From NCBI GenBank assembly GCA_943788445.1, contig CALSQH010000001.1, positions 124,001 through 188,000 of the forward strand: a DNA stretch of 64,000 nucleotides, given 5' to 3'. The stretch comes from an uncultured Pseudomonadales bacterium. Lineage in GTDB: Bacteria; Pseudomonadota; Gammaproteobacteria; Pseudomonadales; Porticoccaceae. The translations under genes and the position numbers were made by a program. Below, piece by piece: positions 10,018-19,758 of the stretch (position 1 is its first letter; the number at the start of each line of letters is the position of its first letter). The notes below the pieces were generated by a model, which saw nothing but the letters and a program-made list of their open reading frames with translations, had not been told where the DNA came from and ran no database searches.

Positions 10018-10061
10018 AGCCTTGAGCCGATCTAATAGAAAGCCTTGAGCGGATTTAATAG
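10018..10061 (+). repeat. Imperfect 21 bp direct repeat before the pilE-like gene
   Basis: AGCCTTGAGCCGATCTAATAG (10018-10038) and AGCCTTGAGCGGATTTAATAG (10041-10061) differ at two positions. They lie immediately upstream of the ribosome site of the pilE-like gene, in the 221 bp spacer after fimT. Possible regulatory site; no transcription factor is recognised. Confidence 0.5.
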
Positions 10062-10074
10062 GGAAGTTGTCAAA

Positions 10075-10473
10075 ATGAGCCAAAGAAAAAAAGCAGGGTT
10101 TTCACTACTTGAATTAATGATTGTGGTAGCTATTGTCGCCATATTAGCGGCAGTCGCCTATCCCAGTTATCAGCAACATATCATCCGCACAAACCGCGCA
10201 GCAGCACAACAATATCTTCTCGAAGTCTCCAGCTTACAGCATCAAATAATTCTCGACAGCCGCAACTATGCGACAACCCTCGTCGCCCTTGGAAGCGCAC
10301 CGCAAGCAAGGGTATCGGATAACTACACAGTCACCATTAGCGGTGTCGACAACACCGCCTCACCGCCCACATTCACACTCCAGGCCGCCCCCAAAGCCGG
10401 AACACCGCAACAGGGTAGCGATACACTCACGGTAAATCATTTAGGGCAAAAAAATGCGACCTGGTATGACTAA
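10075..10473 (+). CDS. PilE-like type IV (minor) pilin
   Basis: Short basic leader MSQRKKAG, then F|SLLELMIVVAIVAILAAVAYPSYQ, the classic PilE/PilA N-terminus with Glu5 (cleavage after Gly8). The 132 residues and the C-terminal region (QGSDTLTVNHLGQKNATWYD) match the PilE subclass of minor pilins (COG4968). ATG 10075 has GGGAAG upstream; an in-frame TTG at 10045 would add a poor leader. It overlaps pilV. In Pseudomonas pilE lies after pilY1, so its place between fimT and pilV is a rearranged order. It is unlikely to be the major pilin, given its operon. Confidence 0.85.
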   Translation: MSQRKKAGFSLLELMIVVAIVAILAAVAYPSYQQHIIRTNRAAAQQYLLEVSSLQHQIILDSRNYATTLVALGSAPQARVSDNYTVTISGVDNTASPPTFTLQAAPKAGTPQQGSDTLTVNHLGQKNATWYD

Positions 10474-11056
10474 TTTCCGAGTGAGAAATCAACATTTACC
10501 TTCTAGAGTGAAGGGTTTCACCATGATCGAAGTACTGATCACGCTATTGGTTTTTTCCGTGGGTTTGCTGGGTTATGCCTCATTGCAAAGCCGCGCTCAA
10601 AAAGCCCAGTTAGAAGTTTACCAGCGAGTTTATGCACTCAATCTAATTGATTATATGGTTGATCAGATTCAATCAAATCCATCCGCTCAGGGCTGTTATG
10701 GATTGGCTAATGTTGAGGTCGGCACCGGTTTTTCAGGGTCTTATAGCTGTTCAAGCTACGGTACTGCAGGAACGCAGGCGCAAGTAGTTGACGCAGTTAA
10801 TGAGTGGAGCAATTTACTAAAAGGTAGCAATGAGGTTGCCGCGGGCAAAAATGTGGGTGGTCTCTTAAATGCCCGTGGATGCATTCTCTACGATGCGGTT
10901 AATGAAACCTACACCGTTTCTGTTGTTTGGCAGGGCTTGGTTGAAACCATTCAGCCCACCAGCACAACCTGTGGCAATACAAGTTATGGCGGCGCCACAA
11001 GTAAATTGCGCCGAGCCGTGACCTATACATTGCAAACCCCGACACTGGGAAGCTAA
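10454..11056 (+). CDS. pilV: Type IV pilus minor pilin PilV
   Basis: Prepilin with processing site SRVKG|FTMIEVLITLLVFSVGLLGYAS; Glu5 is present. The GLLGYASLQ.RAQKA segment is characteristic of PilV. Two ATGs (10454, 10466) overlap the pilE-like stop; 10454 is better spaced from an AGGG at 10443, giving 200 residues. Cysteines near residues 74-95 and 136-180 could form disulfides in the exported domain. It is part of the tip complex that primes pilus assembly, and is translationally coupled to its neighbours. Confidence 0.88.
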   Translation: MRPGMTNFRVRNQHLPSRVKGFTMIEVLITLLVFSVGLLGYASLQSRAQKAQLEVYQRVYALNLIDYMVDQIQSNPSAQGCYGLANVEVGTGFSGSYSCSSYGTAGTQAQVVDAVNEWSNLLKGSNEVAAGKNVGGLLNARGCILYDAVNETYTVSVVWQGLVETIQPTSTTCGNTSYGGATSKLRRAVTYTLQTPTLGS

Positions 11057-11058
11057 TT

Positions 11059-12018
11059 ATGACAATCAACCAACACAAGAAAAATCGACAGTCAGGATTC
11101 TCAATGGTCGAACTACTCATTGCCGTAGCACTTGGTATTTTGTTTTCTTGGGCAATTCTCGATGTCACATTGACCTCAACACGTACCAATAGAGAAGTCG
11201 AGCTTACCAGCGAGATGGTTGAGAATGGACGCTATCTCAGCCATCTGTTAAAGAGTGAAATTCGACTGGCAGGTTTTTATGGCCGCCTGGAAAGCTATAG
11301 CAGTGGCGCTGTCGCCCAGCCTGATGCCTGCGTCGACCTTGCATCCGCAGATTTGATCAATGGTATGACCTTTCCTCTGTTTGGCTTAGATGGGGTTGCA
11401 GCCAGTTCAACAACCTGTAGCGGTGACACCATGTTAACCGGTTCAGATACATTGTTGATACGTCGTGCAGACACCAATTTTGTGATTACCACTGCTGGCT
11501 TAAGCGCCAATCAGCATTACTTGCAGGGAACAATTGACGCTATGGTCTTGGATATCGGAACTAACAAGGCGAGCTTCAATTTATTGGAAAAAGATGGCGT
11601 TACGCTCGCCCCGATTCGCGAGTATCACCAAGATATTTACTACATTGACGATTCCAATGTTTTTAAACGCTCCCGGCTTGTCAATGGCGCCTATACACCA
11701 GAACCCCTAATAGAGGGAGTCGATGATTTTCAGGTGGTCTATGGCATAGATCGCTCAGGGGATGGTATCCCCAATGCAGATGGCGCCAATGCTGCCTTTA
11801 TCGAGCTCCCCGCTACAGCTACAGAATGGGAAAATGTAGTCTCAGTAAAAGTATTTCTTGTATTGAGCAGCACCAATTCCGCGCCAGGCGCAAACGACCC
11901 TAAAACCTATGCCTATGCAGACAAGGCCGGCATAACCTTTTCAGACAGTAAGAAACGCCATTTATTTAGTTCAGTGGCGCGACTCACCAATGTCAGTATC
12001 AAGAGGGCAGGGCTATGA
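11059..12018 (+). CDS. pilW: Type IV pilus minor pilin PilW
   Basis: Prepilin leader ending RQSG|FSMVELLIAVALGILFSW, with Glu5. The 319-residue length fits PilW, and the C-terminal half carries the PilW-like region with PLIEGVDDFQVVYGID near residue 224 and SVKVFLVLSS near 268. It starts 3 nt after pilV with GGGAAG as ribosome site and ends in an ATGA overlap with pilX, so the set is one operon. Confidence 0.9.
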   Translation: MTINQHKKNRQSGFSMVELLIAVALGILFSWAILDVTLTSTRTNREVELTSEMVENGRYLSHLLKSEIRLAGFYGRLESYSSGAVAQPDACVDLASADLINGMTFPLFGLDGVAASSTTCSGDTMLTGSDTLLIRRADTNFVITTAGLSANQHYLQGTIDAMVLDIGTNKASFNLLEKDGVTLAPIREYHQDIYYIDDSNVFKRSRLVNGAYTPEPLIEGVDDFQVVYGIDRSGDGIPNADGANAAFIELPATATEWENVVSVKVFLVLSSTNSAPGANDPKTYAYADKAGITFSDSKKRHLFSSVARLTNVSIKRAGL

Positions 12019-12506
12019 AAAAACAGATTCTGGCACGGCGGCGAACGGAAACCGGTGCAGTACTGATTGTGGCGCTATTAATGCTTTTGGTACTGACTAC
12101 CCTAGGCGTTGCCACCATCAGTTCCACTAACACTAGTTTGCAGCTTGTGAAAAATCAGCAACGCCAACAGGAAACCGAGCAGGTGGCAGAAAACGCGATT
12201 AACTACCTACTCAGTGACCTTGATTATTATATTAACAACAGTACCTACCTCGACGGTGATGGGGATTTTACACTGTCATTTCCCAGTGATGTAACCAAGG
12301 GTATGGCTGTGAACATCAATAGTCTGCAATGTCTGTTGCAGGCAACGCCCAGCGGCTGCTCTCTGGTGGAAGGTAGTTCTGCGCCCTGTCATCCGGATTA
12401 TTACTGGGAGGCAAATGTTACCGTTATCGATAGCACTTCCGGTGCATCCTCTACGTTTATTGAAGGTTTTAAATTCAGGTATCTAGCTGGCTACTGCCCA
12501 GTCTGA
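12015..12506 (+). CDS. pilX: Type IV pilus assembly protein PilX
   Basis: PilX-type minor pilin. The leader RRRTETG precedes a hydrophobic helix (AVLIVALLMLLVLTTLGVATIS). It lacks the usual Phe1/Glu5: position 5 is Val. Loss of Glu5 is familiar in GspK-like tip pilins and in PilX N-termini. The helix is followed by NTSLQLVKNQQRQQETEQVAENA, typical of PilX. 163 residues. Translation is coupled to pilW by ATGA. Confidence 0.87.
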   Translation: MKKQILARRRTETGAVLIVALLMLLVLTTLGVATISSTNTSLQLVKNQQRQQETEQVAENAINYLLSDLDYYINNSTYLDGDGDFTLSFPSDVTKGMAVNINSLQCLLQATPSGCSLVEGSSAPCHPDYYWEANVTVIDSTSGASSTFIEGFKFRYLAGYCPV

Positions 12507-12524
12507 TCTGCCAGGAGGCTATTC

Positions 12525-15500
12525 ATGAAAAGGTTGTATTTATTTAAGTTGAAACTGTTAGTTACTGTTTCTCTAATACTTTTATCTCAGTCTTTAAACT
12601 CAGCGGATATTGATATTTTCCGCACCAATTCTGAGAATGTCGAGGCGCCAAATGTGCTGTTTGTATTGGATAATTCCGCCAACTGGAACAGTAACTCCAG
12701 TGGTGTCACCAAACAGCAAATTATGCATGAAGCGCTGTTTAAATTTCTCGATGGAATGAAACAGCGATTTGTTGATAACCCCGACTTTGTTGGTATCAAT
12801 ATTGGCATATTGGTTTACTCCAGCGGCAACTCCCCAAAAGGGGGTAAAGCCATACAGGCATTTCTGAAAATTGAATCGGCAAGTTCCAGCGCAATTGATA
12901 CGATAAAGGCGCGGCTCTACTGCAATGAAGATGCATTTAAAGGCAATGGTGCCGCAGCAAGAGAGGCAGCCTGCAATGCACAGTTGACGTCTGAATGGGG
13001 TTCTAGCGGCTTTGATGAATCGCTCTTTTATGGTTCAGAAAACCTGCCCAAAACAAATAATGCGCCTATGGCCCTAGCCTTTAATGAAGCCTATCTGTGG
13101 TTTGCAGGTAAGCCATATCAGGCGGGCCAGCAGGATGGCTCTCAGGATGATGTTATTGATGGCTTTGACCCGGCAGCCTTTTCTGGCGATAACTATATAA
13201 GCCCGATTGATGAATTAGCCTGTGCCAATAACTACATTCTATTTATTTCCAATGGTGGTCCAGACAGCGGTGAAAATAATGTTGCAGAGTCCAAGCTAGC
13301 TGCACTGGGTGGTGTATTTTCTGGTGATCCGCTATCAACAGGTTTTCATACCGGTGAAGAGTCCAGTTGGCTGGATGAGTATGCTCGCTATTTAAATACC
13401 AACGATGTCAATGATCAGGAAGACGGCAAGCAGAATGTCTCAGTTTATGCCATTGATGTATTTGAAGCGCTTAATGCTGCTGGTGAGCAATACGATCCTC
13501 TGACCGATGCACAAGGCTATAAGAAAGAGTTCGGGCTAACCAAGCCAGAAGCGTCAAAGCATGCATTGATGTACAACGCATCAGCAGGTGTGGGTGGTGG
13601 TGACTACCTAGTTGCCTCAGATGCCGATGCATTGGCTGCCGCTCTAAGCGATGTGATTGACGACATCTTAGAAAAAAACAGTGTTTTTGCAGCGGTCAGT
13701 TTACCGGTATCGGTGAATATAAAAGGCACCAATGAAAATCAAATCTATATGGGTATTTTTAGACCCTCACAGAAACCGCGCTGGGCCGGCAATCTCAAAC
13801 TCTATCAAATTGGATTAGATTCTATTACCGGTAAGCCGATATTGGTGGATGGTGATGGCGCGCCTGCCGAGGATACAGGCACCGGCTTTATTGAAACCGA
13901 TGCGCGCAGTTTTTGGACGGCAACCAGTACCTACTGGGAAAATATTCCTACCCTTTCAGTTAAGCGAGGATCGGTGGCAACCAGCCCCAGTGATAATCCC
14001 GACGGTAAGGAAGTGGAGCGCGGTGGTGTGGCCCAAGGACTGCGAGAATATGTTGGCACTGGACGAACCGTTTATACCTGTACTGGAGTCTGTAGTAGCT
14101 TAGAAAACTTTACGACCACCAATAGCAATCTCGCCTTCGCCGACTTTGATGCCGCGGATACCACAGAGATGAATAAAATTATCAACTGGTCAAAGGGTAT
14201 TGATCTGGAAGATGCAGACAATGACGACCCTACAGATATCACCGATATTCGCCCCAACGTGCACGGTGATGTTATTCATTCACAGCCAGTGGTTATTAAC
14301 TACGGTGGTAGTGTCGGGCCCTACGTTTTTTATGGCTCTAACGATGGTATGTTTCACGCTGTAAAAGGTGGTGTCATAGAAAAAACTGAAAGCAGTGGTT
14401 CAAAAGACGGTGAAGAGTCTTGGGCATTTACGGCACCTGAACAGTTTAAACAGCTTAAAACCCTTTATGACAACACAACTCTGACAGGCAGTTTTGACAA
14501 CAAGCCCTACTTCTTTGATGGTGCTGTGGGTAGCTACGTTGTCTACGACAGTAATAGCGAGGTAAGTAAAGCGATTATCTATCTAACTGCGCGCCGCGGT
14601 GGTGACTTAATTTATGCTTTGGATGTTACCAACCCGATAGCGCCGACCATTAAGTGGAAGAAAAACTCGACAGATAATGGCTTTAGCGAGATGGGGCAGA
14701 CTTGGTCGAAACCGGCTATTACCAAAATAAAAGTAGGTGCAGCAGACAAAGTCGTTCTTATAATGGGCTTGGGTTATGACCCTGATGTCGATGATGGTGG
14801 CGTTGCATCGCGAACACAGGGTCGCGGTGTTATCGTGATCGACGCTGAAACTGGAGTGGATGTCTGGCAGGTTACCTCTGGAACAATTTCAAGCCCCTCA
14901 GGCACAGTACTTACCGAAGCTGCTATGAGATATAGTGTGCCATCCGATTTGGCGGTAGTAGACCGAGATGGCAACGGCTACTCAGATCGAGTCTATTTTG
15001 GTGATGCCGGAGGCCAGTTATGGCGGCTCGATATAGGCAGCGCAACCCTAAGTGACTGGAAGGCAACGCGACTATTTCAATTCTCATCCACTGCAACCCA
15101 GCGATTCCTCAATGCACCCGATGTGGTTGAAAGCCCCGATGGTAACTATGACATGGTTATTGTTGGTTCTGGTGACCGTGAAAAACCTATAGATACTTCG
15201 GTGCAGAATTATATGCTGTTTTATCGTGACTACGATCAAGTTGGTGTATCAACGGCAACAGGGGCTTTGCAACTCAGTGACTTGGCTAAAGCAGATACTC
15301 TGTCTGGGGGTACTTTAGATTTCGATTCCGATCAGGATATAGTGGCTAACAGTAAATTTTTAAAAGGCTGGTATCTGACCTTTGAAAGCGGCGAGAAAGT
15401 GGTCACATCAGCATTAACCGTCAATGAAACCACAACATTTGCCACCAATGTTCCCGGAGTTAACAGTGCCTGCAGCGATCTTGGCGAGGCGCGAATATAC

Positions 15501-15755
15501 AAAATTAATCCGTTTATGGTTGTCGGCACTGCAGATGGCGATAAGAATTATGTGGAGATTGAGGGCGGCGGGTTTTTACCGCCACCGGTGGGTTTCACAG
15601 TAATCATAGAAGTTCAAAATTGTGATGGCGACGGAAATTGCACGACAGAGGATAAGGCGATCAGCGGAATAATGTTTGGATTCCACGCCGAAGACACTGA
15701 AGGAGATCCATTGGGTGTGCGACGTAAAGTCTGGTGGTACAACGAACGTGACTAG
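12525..15755 (+). CDS. pilY1: PilY1-type pilus tip adhesin
   Basis: A 1076-residue secreted protein with signal peptide (about residues 1-27). The N-terminal von Willebrand A-like domain has the MIDAS-like stretch VLFVLDNSANWNS near residue 43. The conserved PilY C-terminal beta-propeller begins near residue 560 (VHGDVIHSQPVVINYGG) and contains VFYGSNDGMFHAV, ARRGGDLIYALDV and a calcium-binding loop DRDGNGYSDRVYFGD near 812. AGGAGG precedes the ATG. PilY1 acts in adhesion, regulates retraction, and caps the minor pilin complex encoded just upstream. It is the last gene of the operon; 50 bp separate it from the convergent pilR. Confidence 0.92.
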   Translation: MKRLYLFKLKLLVTVSLILLSQSLNSADIDIFRTNSENVEAPNVLFVLDNSANWNSNSSGVTKQQIMHEALFKFLDGMKQRFVDNPDFVGINIGILVYSSGNSPKGGKAIQAFLKIESASSSAIDTIKARLYCNEDAFKGNGAAAREAACNAQLTSEWGSSGFDESLFYGSENLPKTNNAPMALAFNEAYLWFAGKPYQAGQQDGSQDDVIDGFDPAAFSGDNYISPIDELACANNYILFISNGGPDSGENNVAESKLAALGGVFSGDPLSTGFHTGEESSWLDEYARYLNTNDVNDQEDGKQNVSVYAIDVFEALNAAGEQYDPLTDAQGYKKEFGLTKPEASKHALMYNASAGVGGGDYLVASDADALAAALSDVIDDILEKNSVFAAVSLPVSVNIKGTNENQIYMGIFRPSQKPRWAGNLKLYQIGLDSITGKPILVDGDGAPAEDTGTGFIETDARSFWTATSTYWENIPTLSVKRGSVATSPSDNPDGKEVERGGVAQGLREYVGTGRTVYTCTGVCSSLENFTTTNSNLAFADFDAADTTEMNKIINWSKGIDLEDADNDDPTDITDIRPNVHGDVIHSQPVVINYGGSVGPYVFYGSNDGMFHAVKGGVIEKTESSGSKDGEESWAFTAPEQFKQLKTLYDNTTLTGSFDNKPYFFDGAVGSYVVYDSNSEVSKAIIYLTARRGGDLIYALDVTNPIAPTIKWKKNSTDNGFSEMGQTWSKPAITKIKVGAADKVVLIMGLGYDPDVDDGGVASRTQGRGVIVIDAETGVDVWQVTSGTISSPSGTVLTEAAMRYSVPSDLAVVDRDGNGYSDRVYFGDAGGQLWRLDIGSATLSDWKATRLFQFSSTATQRFLNAPDVVESPDGNYDMVIVGSGDREKPIDTSVQNYMLFYRDYDQVGVSTATGALQLSDLAKADTLSGGTLDFDSDQDIVANSKFLKGWYLTFESGEKVVTSALTVNETTTFATNVPGVNSACSDLGEARIYKINPFMVVGTADGDKNYVEIEGGGFLPPPVGFTVIIEVQNCDGDGNCTTEDKAISGIMFGFHAEDTEGDPLGVRRKVWWYNERD

Positions 15756-15805
15756 GCTTTCGTGGCTAGCTCTTAATAAAGAGTCCTCTAAATCGGCGCT
15801 ACCGG

Positions 15806-17182
15806 TTACTCATCATTGAGCCCTAGCTTTTGCAACCGGTAGCGAATCGAACGAAAACTAATGCCCAGTTTTTTCGCCGCCTCGGTTTTATTCCAACGCG
15901 CCTGTTCGAGAGTATCGAGAAGAATCTCTTTCTCGATCTCCTCAAGATGATCATCCAGCGAGCTGAAAGGTTCCCTCACATCAGACCGCTCAGGCAGGCT
16001 CAATCGTTCCGGCTCTTTAATGGACTCTCTCAGAGTTGAGGAACTACTCGGGTTGAGCTTTAAGTCTTCGAACTCAATACGATGGTTCTCGCATAGGGTG
16101 CAGGCTCGTTCAAGAATATTTTCCAGCTCCCTCACATTGCCGGGAAAGCTGTAATTGAGCAGCGCATTCATCGCGCCGGGTGAAAGGCATATCTGTTTAG
16201 TCTGTGTATTTAATTCCGCGAGCAGATGATCCACAAGCAGTTGGATATCTTCAGGTCGCTGTCGAAGACTCGGCATATGGATATCGATTACGTTGAGCCG
16301 GTAAAACAAATCACTGCGGAAGGCCCCGTGATTCATCGCTTCTTGCAGATTCTTATGAGTGGCACTTATCAACCGCACATCCACATCAATTTCATTCTCT
16401 GAACCCACTGGCCGAATACGCTTTTCTTGAATCGCGCGTAATAGTTTCACCTGCATATCCAGAGGTAGATCGGCCACTTCATCGAGAAATAAAGTACCAC
16501 CATTGGCCGCTTGAAAGAGCCCCTGCTTATCTTCAAAGGCTCCGGTAAAGCTACCTTTGCGGTGACCAAAAAATTCCGATTCCATAAGATTGCTAGGGAT
16601 AGCACCACAGTTAACCGGTACAAAAGGCGCCGCTGCTCTTGAGCTCTGCTGGTGAATAGACCGTGCGGCTAACTCTTTGCCTGTCCCTGATTCCCCGCTG
16701 ATAAACATCGGCGCCTGACTGCGCGCCACTTTACTGATCTGTTGACGAATATCGCTCATCAGAGATGAGTCGCCGAGTAGCAGAGGTGCGTCAATAGAGT
16801 CTATTGTCTGAGTTTGAGGCGATAGGGTTAAGGCATTGGTAATCAGTGCACGCAACCGTGACAGTTCGACAGGCTTGGAGAGAAAGTCAAAGGCTCCAAG
16901 CTTCAGTGCATCGACGGCCAGATCAACATTGCCGTAGGCAGTGAGGACGGCGATGGGTAACTGTGGGTAGTTTTTCTGCACATAGTCGACCAACTCCAAA
17001 CCATTGCCGTCGGGTAATCGCATATCCGTCAAACAGAGATGAAAAGAGTTTTCTTGCAACGCGGTTTTAGCTTCTTTTACAGTTTCAACGGCCGTTGAAA
17101 CTATGCCCATTTTGGCAAGTGTCAGCTTCAGTAACTCGCGTAAATCCAGTTCATCATCAATGATTAGAACGGTTTTTTCCAT
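15806..17182 (-). CDS. pilR: NtrC-family response regulator PilR
   Basis: Sigma-54 activator. Receiver domain (about residues 1-120) with phospho-acceptor Asp in CLTDMRLPDGNG; AAA+ domain (about 135-370) with Walker A GESGTGKE, the sigma-54 contact motif ESEFFGHRKGSFTGA and Walker B GGTLFLDEVADLP; C-terminal Fis-type HTH ending WNKTEAAKKLGISFRSIRYRLQKLGL. The ATG at 17182 is preferred over the one 9 bp upstream, because AAGGA lies 9 nt before it. It overlaps pilS by 26 bp. With PilS it controls pilA and pilus genes in relatives; its target here is presumably the facing minor pilin operon and an unlinked major pilin. Confidence 0.92.
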   Translation of the reverse strand: MEKTVLIIDDELDLRELLKLTLAKMGIVSTAVETVKEAKTALQENSFHLCLTDMRLPDGNGLELVDYVQKNYPQLPIAVLTAYGNVDLAVDALKLGAFDFLSKPVELSRLRALITNALTLSPQTQTIDSIDAPLLLGDSSLMSDIRQQISKVARSQAPMFISGESGTGKELAARSIHQQSSRAAAPFVPVNCGAIPSNLMESEFFGHRKGSFTGAFEDKQGLFQAANGGTLFLDEVADLPLDMQVKLLRAIQEKRIRPVGSENEIDVDVRLISATHKNLQEAMNHGAFRSDLFYRLNVIDIHMPSLRQRPEDIQLLVDHLLAELNTQTKQICLSPGAMNALLNYSFPGNVRELENILERACTLCENHRIEFEDLKLNPSSSSTLRESIKEPERLSLPERSDVREPFSSLDDHLEEIEKEILLDTLEQARWNKTEAAKKLGISFRSIRYRLQKLGLNDE

Positions 17183-18806
17183 TAGCTGCATTCCTTGGCA
17201 GTTGCTTAGCCGGATCGGAAAATACTATTTGAAAATAGCTCTCAGTCGGGCCCCTGTATACATAGCTTAGCGTAGCAAAGTTGATTTCACAAAGTTCACG
17301 CGCGATATACAGACCAAGACCGGTGCCTTGATTTTCTGTGGTAAAAAAGGGCTCGAAAATTTTATTTCTATTCTCGCTGGCAACACCCGGCCCATGGTCA
17401 TAAATTTTTAACATCGCCAAATCCATATCCTGTTGGTAATCAAATTCAATACCTGCCCAGGGCTTACCAGTTTCTAACTTTGAATGACGCAGAGCATTGC
17501 CGAGCAGGTTGGTTAGCACCTGCTGGAGTTGACTGCTATCAAAGGGTGCGCAGACAGACTTTGCAGAACTGTCGATCTCTATAGAGGGGTTGTTGAATTG
17601 CTTGCTTTCTTCGAGATGGGTTTTACTCAGCAGGCAGTTTTCATAAATATTGGTAATCTCAATTTCAGGGGTTTTTTGTCGCGACAGCTGCAAGATATCT
17701 TGTACCAGATTGTCGACTCTGCTGCTGTGTCTCAGCACTACGTCGACTAACTGTTGCTCCTGCAAAGGTAATTGCGATTCATTGAGTAACTGAGCCGCAT
17801 GGCTAATGGCGCCGAGAGGGTTGCGCACCTCGTGGGCAATACTTGAAGTAAGCTGTCCCAGTGAGCGGTTTTTTAATTGTTGAGCGTATTGCGAAAGGGT
17901 GCGCGCATCCTCAACAAACATAATGGTATCTAAGTCGTTATCGCCAATAATCTCACTAAAACTAATCTGCAGTGGGATATCAGAACTTGGCGACAGATAA
18001 GTTGGCAGTTGTCGGTGGGGGTTTGCCTTCCAATCGCGATAATAGTTAATCAGTGTTGGCATTTGCTTAAGCGAATCATAGCGTGCGAGTAATTTTTGTC
18101 CGTCGATAGAACCTAGTAGAAGAGATGCACGTTCATTGAGTTGTTCAATGCGCAAGTCACTATCAAAAACAACAATCCCAGTGAGCATTTTATTAATCAC
18201 AAGGTCATTGAGGTGCTGAAGTCGCGCAGCGATCAGTGACTCGCTTTTGGCCAACTCTTGAACAATGGTTAAACGCTTAGTGAGAAAGATAAAGATAAGC
18301 GCGGTAGCAAATAATAAAATGCCAAAAATACCGCTGCGCACAACGCCAGATTCGTCGGTACCGTTTAGAATAAATCCCGACAGGCTTACAGATACAGGGA
18401 AAAAGCTGGCGATAGCTGCCATCGACAGCGCCAAGTGGGTGCGCAAAAAAGTCGCTGATGCAGCGACGTTAACCATCAATAGATAGCCCACAGAGCCGGC
18501 TAAACCACCCGAGGCAACCATCATTAGATTGATGGCGATAATATCGATCAGCAGCATCGCAAACAGTGCAGTCTCGCTGGGCTGCCAGCGCTTCAAGTAA
18601 AACACTGGCAGGCTGGCTAGATTAACCGCTATATAAACAGCGGCAGTAAGAGAAAAGAGTGAGGGGTTATCACTACCAAGATAGGTAGGTGCAAACTCGA
18701 ACTGCACCAACCACAACAGCAGGCTGGATAAAAATAGCCGATAACCGGCGTAGAGCCGCAGCAGCCTTGGGGAATAAGAGTGATTGTGGAGGCTAGATTG
18801 CTGCAT
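17157..18806 (-). CDS. pilS: Sensor histidine kinase PilS
   Basis: A 549-residue membrane kinase. The N-terminal 185 residues hold six likely transmembrane helices, as in PilS. A PAS-like sensor follows (about 195-310; MLTGIVVFDSDLRIEQLNERAS). HisKA has the phospho-His in SSIAHEVRNPLGAISHAAQLL near 325-345. HATPase_c has the N-box NLLGNALRHS, G1 DHGPGV and G2 TGLGLYIARE. It is co-transcribed with pilR. In relatives PilS senses pilin level in the membrane and phosphorylates PilR. Confidence 0.92.
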   Translation of the reverse strand: MQQSSLHNHSYSPRLLRLYAGYRLFLSSLLLWLVQFEFAPTYLGSDNPSLFSLTAAVYIAVNLASLPVFYLKRWQPSETALFAMLLIDIIAINLMMVASGGLAGSVGYLLMVNVAASATFLRTHLALSMAAIASFFPVSVSLSGFILNGTDESGVVRSGIFGILLFATALIFIFLTKRLTIVQELAKSESLIAARLQHLNDLVINKMLTGIVVFDSDLRIEQLNERASLLLGSIDGQKLLARYDSLKQMPTLINYYRDWKANPHRQLPTYLSPSSDIPLQISFSEIIGDNDLDTIMFVEDARTLSQYAQQLKNRSLGQLTSSIAHEVRNPLGAISHAAQLLNESQLPLQEQQLVDVVLRHSSRVDNLVQDILQLSRQKTPEIEITNIYENCLLSKTHLEESKQFNNPSIEIDSSAKSVCAPFDSSQLQQVLTNLLGNALRHSKLETGKPWAGIEFDYQQDMDLAMLKIYDHGPGVASENRNKIFEPFFTTENQGTGLGLYIARELCEINFATLSYVYRGPTESYFQIVFSDPAKQLPRNAANGKNRSNH

Positions 18807-18892
18807 AGTAAAGTCTTCTCCATCCCTATTGGAGTTTAACTCTACACCGAACGCTAGTACCTTATTTTTAGCCAGACCGTTGTAGCAATAGA

Positions 18893-19741
18893 TTAGTCGT
18901 ATATCGTCGCTATCGGCAAGCGCTTGTGCTGAGTTTTGATATAGACGGCAATCAACCGTTCCTCGGCTGCCTTGCTCACCTGTTTGTTCTCAAGAAAATC
19001 ATCAATCTCGTCATAACTAAGGCCGAGAACCTGCTCGTCGGCTTTTTGTGGCATCAAACATTCGAGATCCGCCGTGGGAGTCTTATCTACCAGAGTATCT
19101 GGTGCACCCATAGTCTTAGCCAGTAAGCGAACTTGACGCTTACTCAAACCAAACAGCGGTGCAAGATCACAGGCACCGTCACCAAACTTAGTATAGAAGC
19201 CTGTGACGTTCTCTGCCGAATGATCTGTGCCCATTACTAGCCCGCCCAGAATTCCTGCAATTTCGTATTGAGCGGCCATACGCGCCCGAGCTTTAACATT
19301 GCCCTTGGCAAAATCGGTTGCCGCATCATGCAGAGAGTGCAGGCTGTTTTCGGCAAGCGTCGCGCAGACATTCTTATGAATGGCATCAGCGCCAGACTTG
19401 ATATTTACCGTAAGACTTTGGCTCGGTTGAATAAATGCCAGTGCAACCTGCGCATCTTCTTCATCCATTTGCACACCGTAGGGCAGGCGGACCGCAACAA
19501 ATTGATAATCATTGCAGCCTTGATCCGTATTTAGTTGTTCTACAGAAAGTTGTGCAAGGCGTCCGCAGGTAGAGGAGTCAACGCCACCGCTTATGCCCAA
19601 GACCAGAGTCTTGCAGCCCGACGCTAGGAGTTGATTTTTGATAAAGGTGGTACGGCGATCTATCTCAAAATGCGGGTCTATTTCGTTGAGCACCCGCATC
19701 TCTTTAATAATATCTGCTTTATTCATGGAGGTTAAAACCAT
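18893..19741 (-). CDS. nadE: Ammonia-dependent NAD+ synthetase
   Basis: Amidates deamido-NAD to NAD with ammonia and ATP. The adenylation PP-loop is [14 protein letters not shown] near residues 48-61, and the [23 protein letters not shown] segment near 175 is diagnostic. There is no N-terminal glutaminase domain, and 282 residues matches the small E. coli type. Two in-frame ATGs (19741 and 19726) are possible; neither has a strong ribosome site. It lies 17 bp after bamD on the same strand and 86 bp before pilS, so a bamD-nadE transcript is likely. Confidence 0.93.
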   Translation of the reverse strand: MVLTSMNKADIIKEMRVLNEIDPHFEIDRRTTFIKNQLLASGCKTLVLGISGGVDSSTCGRLAQLSVEQLNTDQGCNDYQFVAVRLPYGVQMDEEDAQVALAFIQPSQSLTVNIKSGADAIHKNVCATLAENSLHSLHDAATDFAKGNVKARARMAAQYEIAGILGGLVMGTDHSAENVTGFYTKFGDGACDLAPLFGLSKRQVRLLAKTMGAPDTLVDKTPTADLECLMPQKADEQVLGLSYDEIDDFLENKQVSKAAEERLIAVYIKTQHKRLPIATIYD

Positions 19742-19758
19742 TTTCTGAGAGGTTGTGG

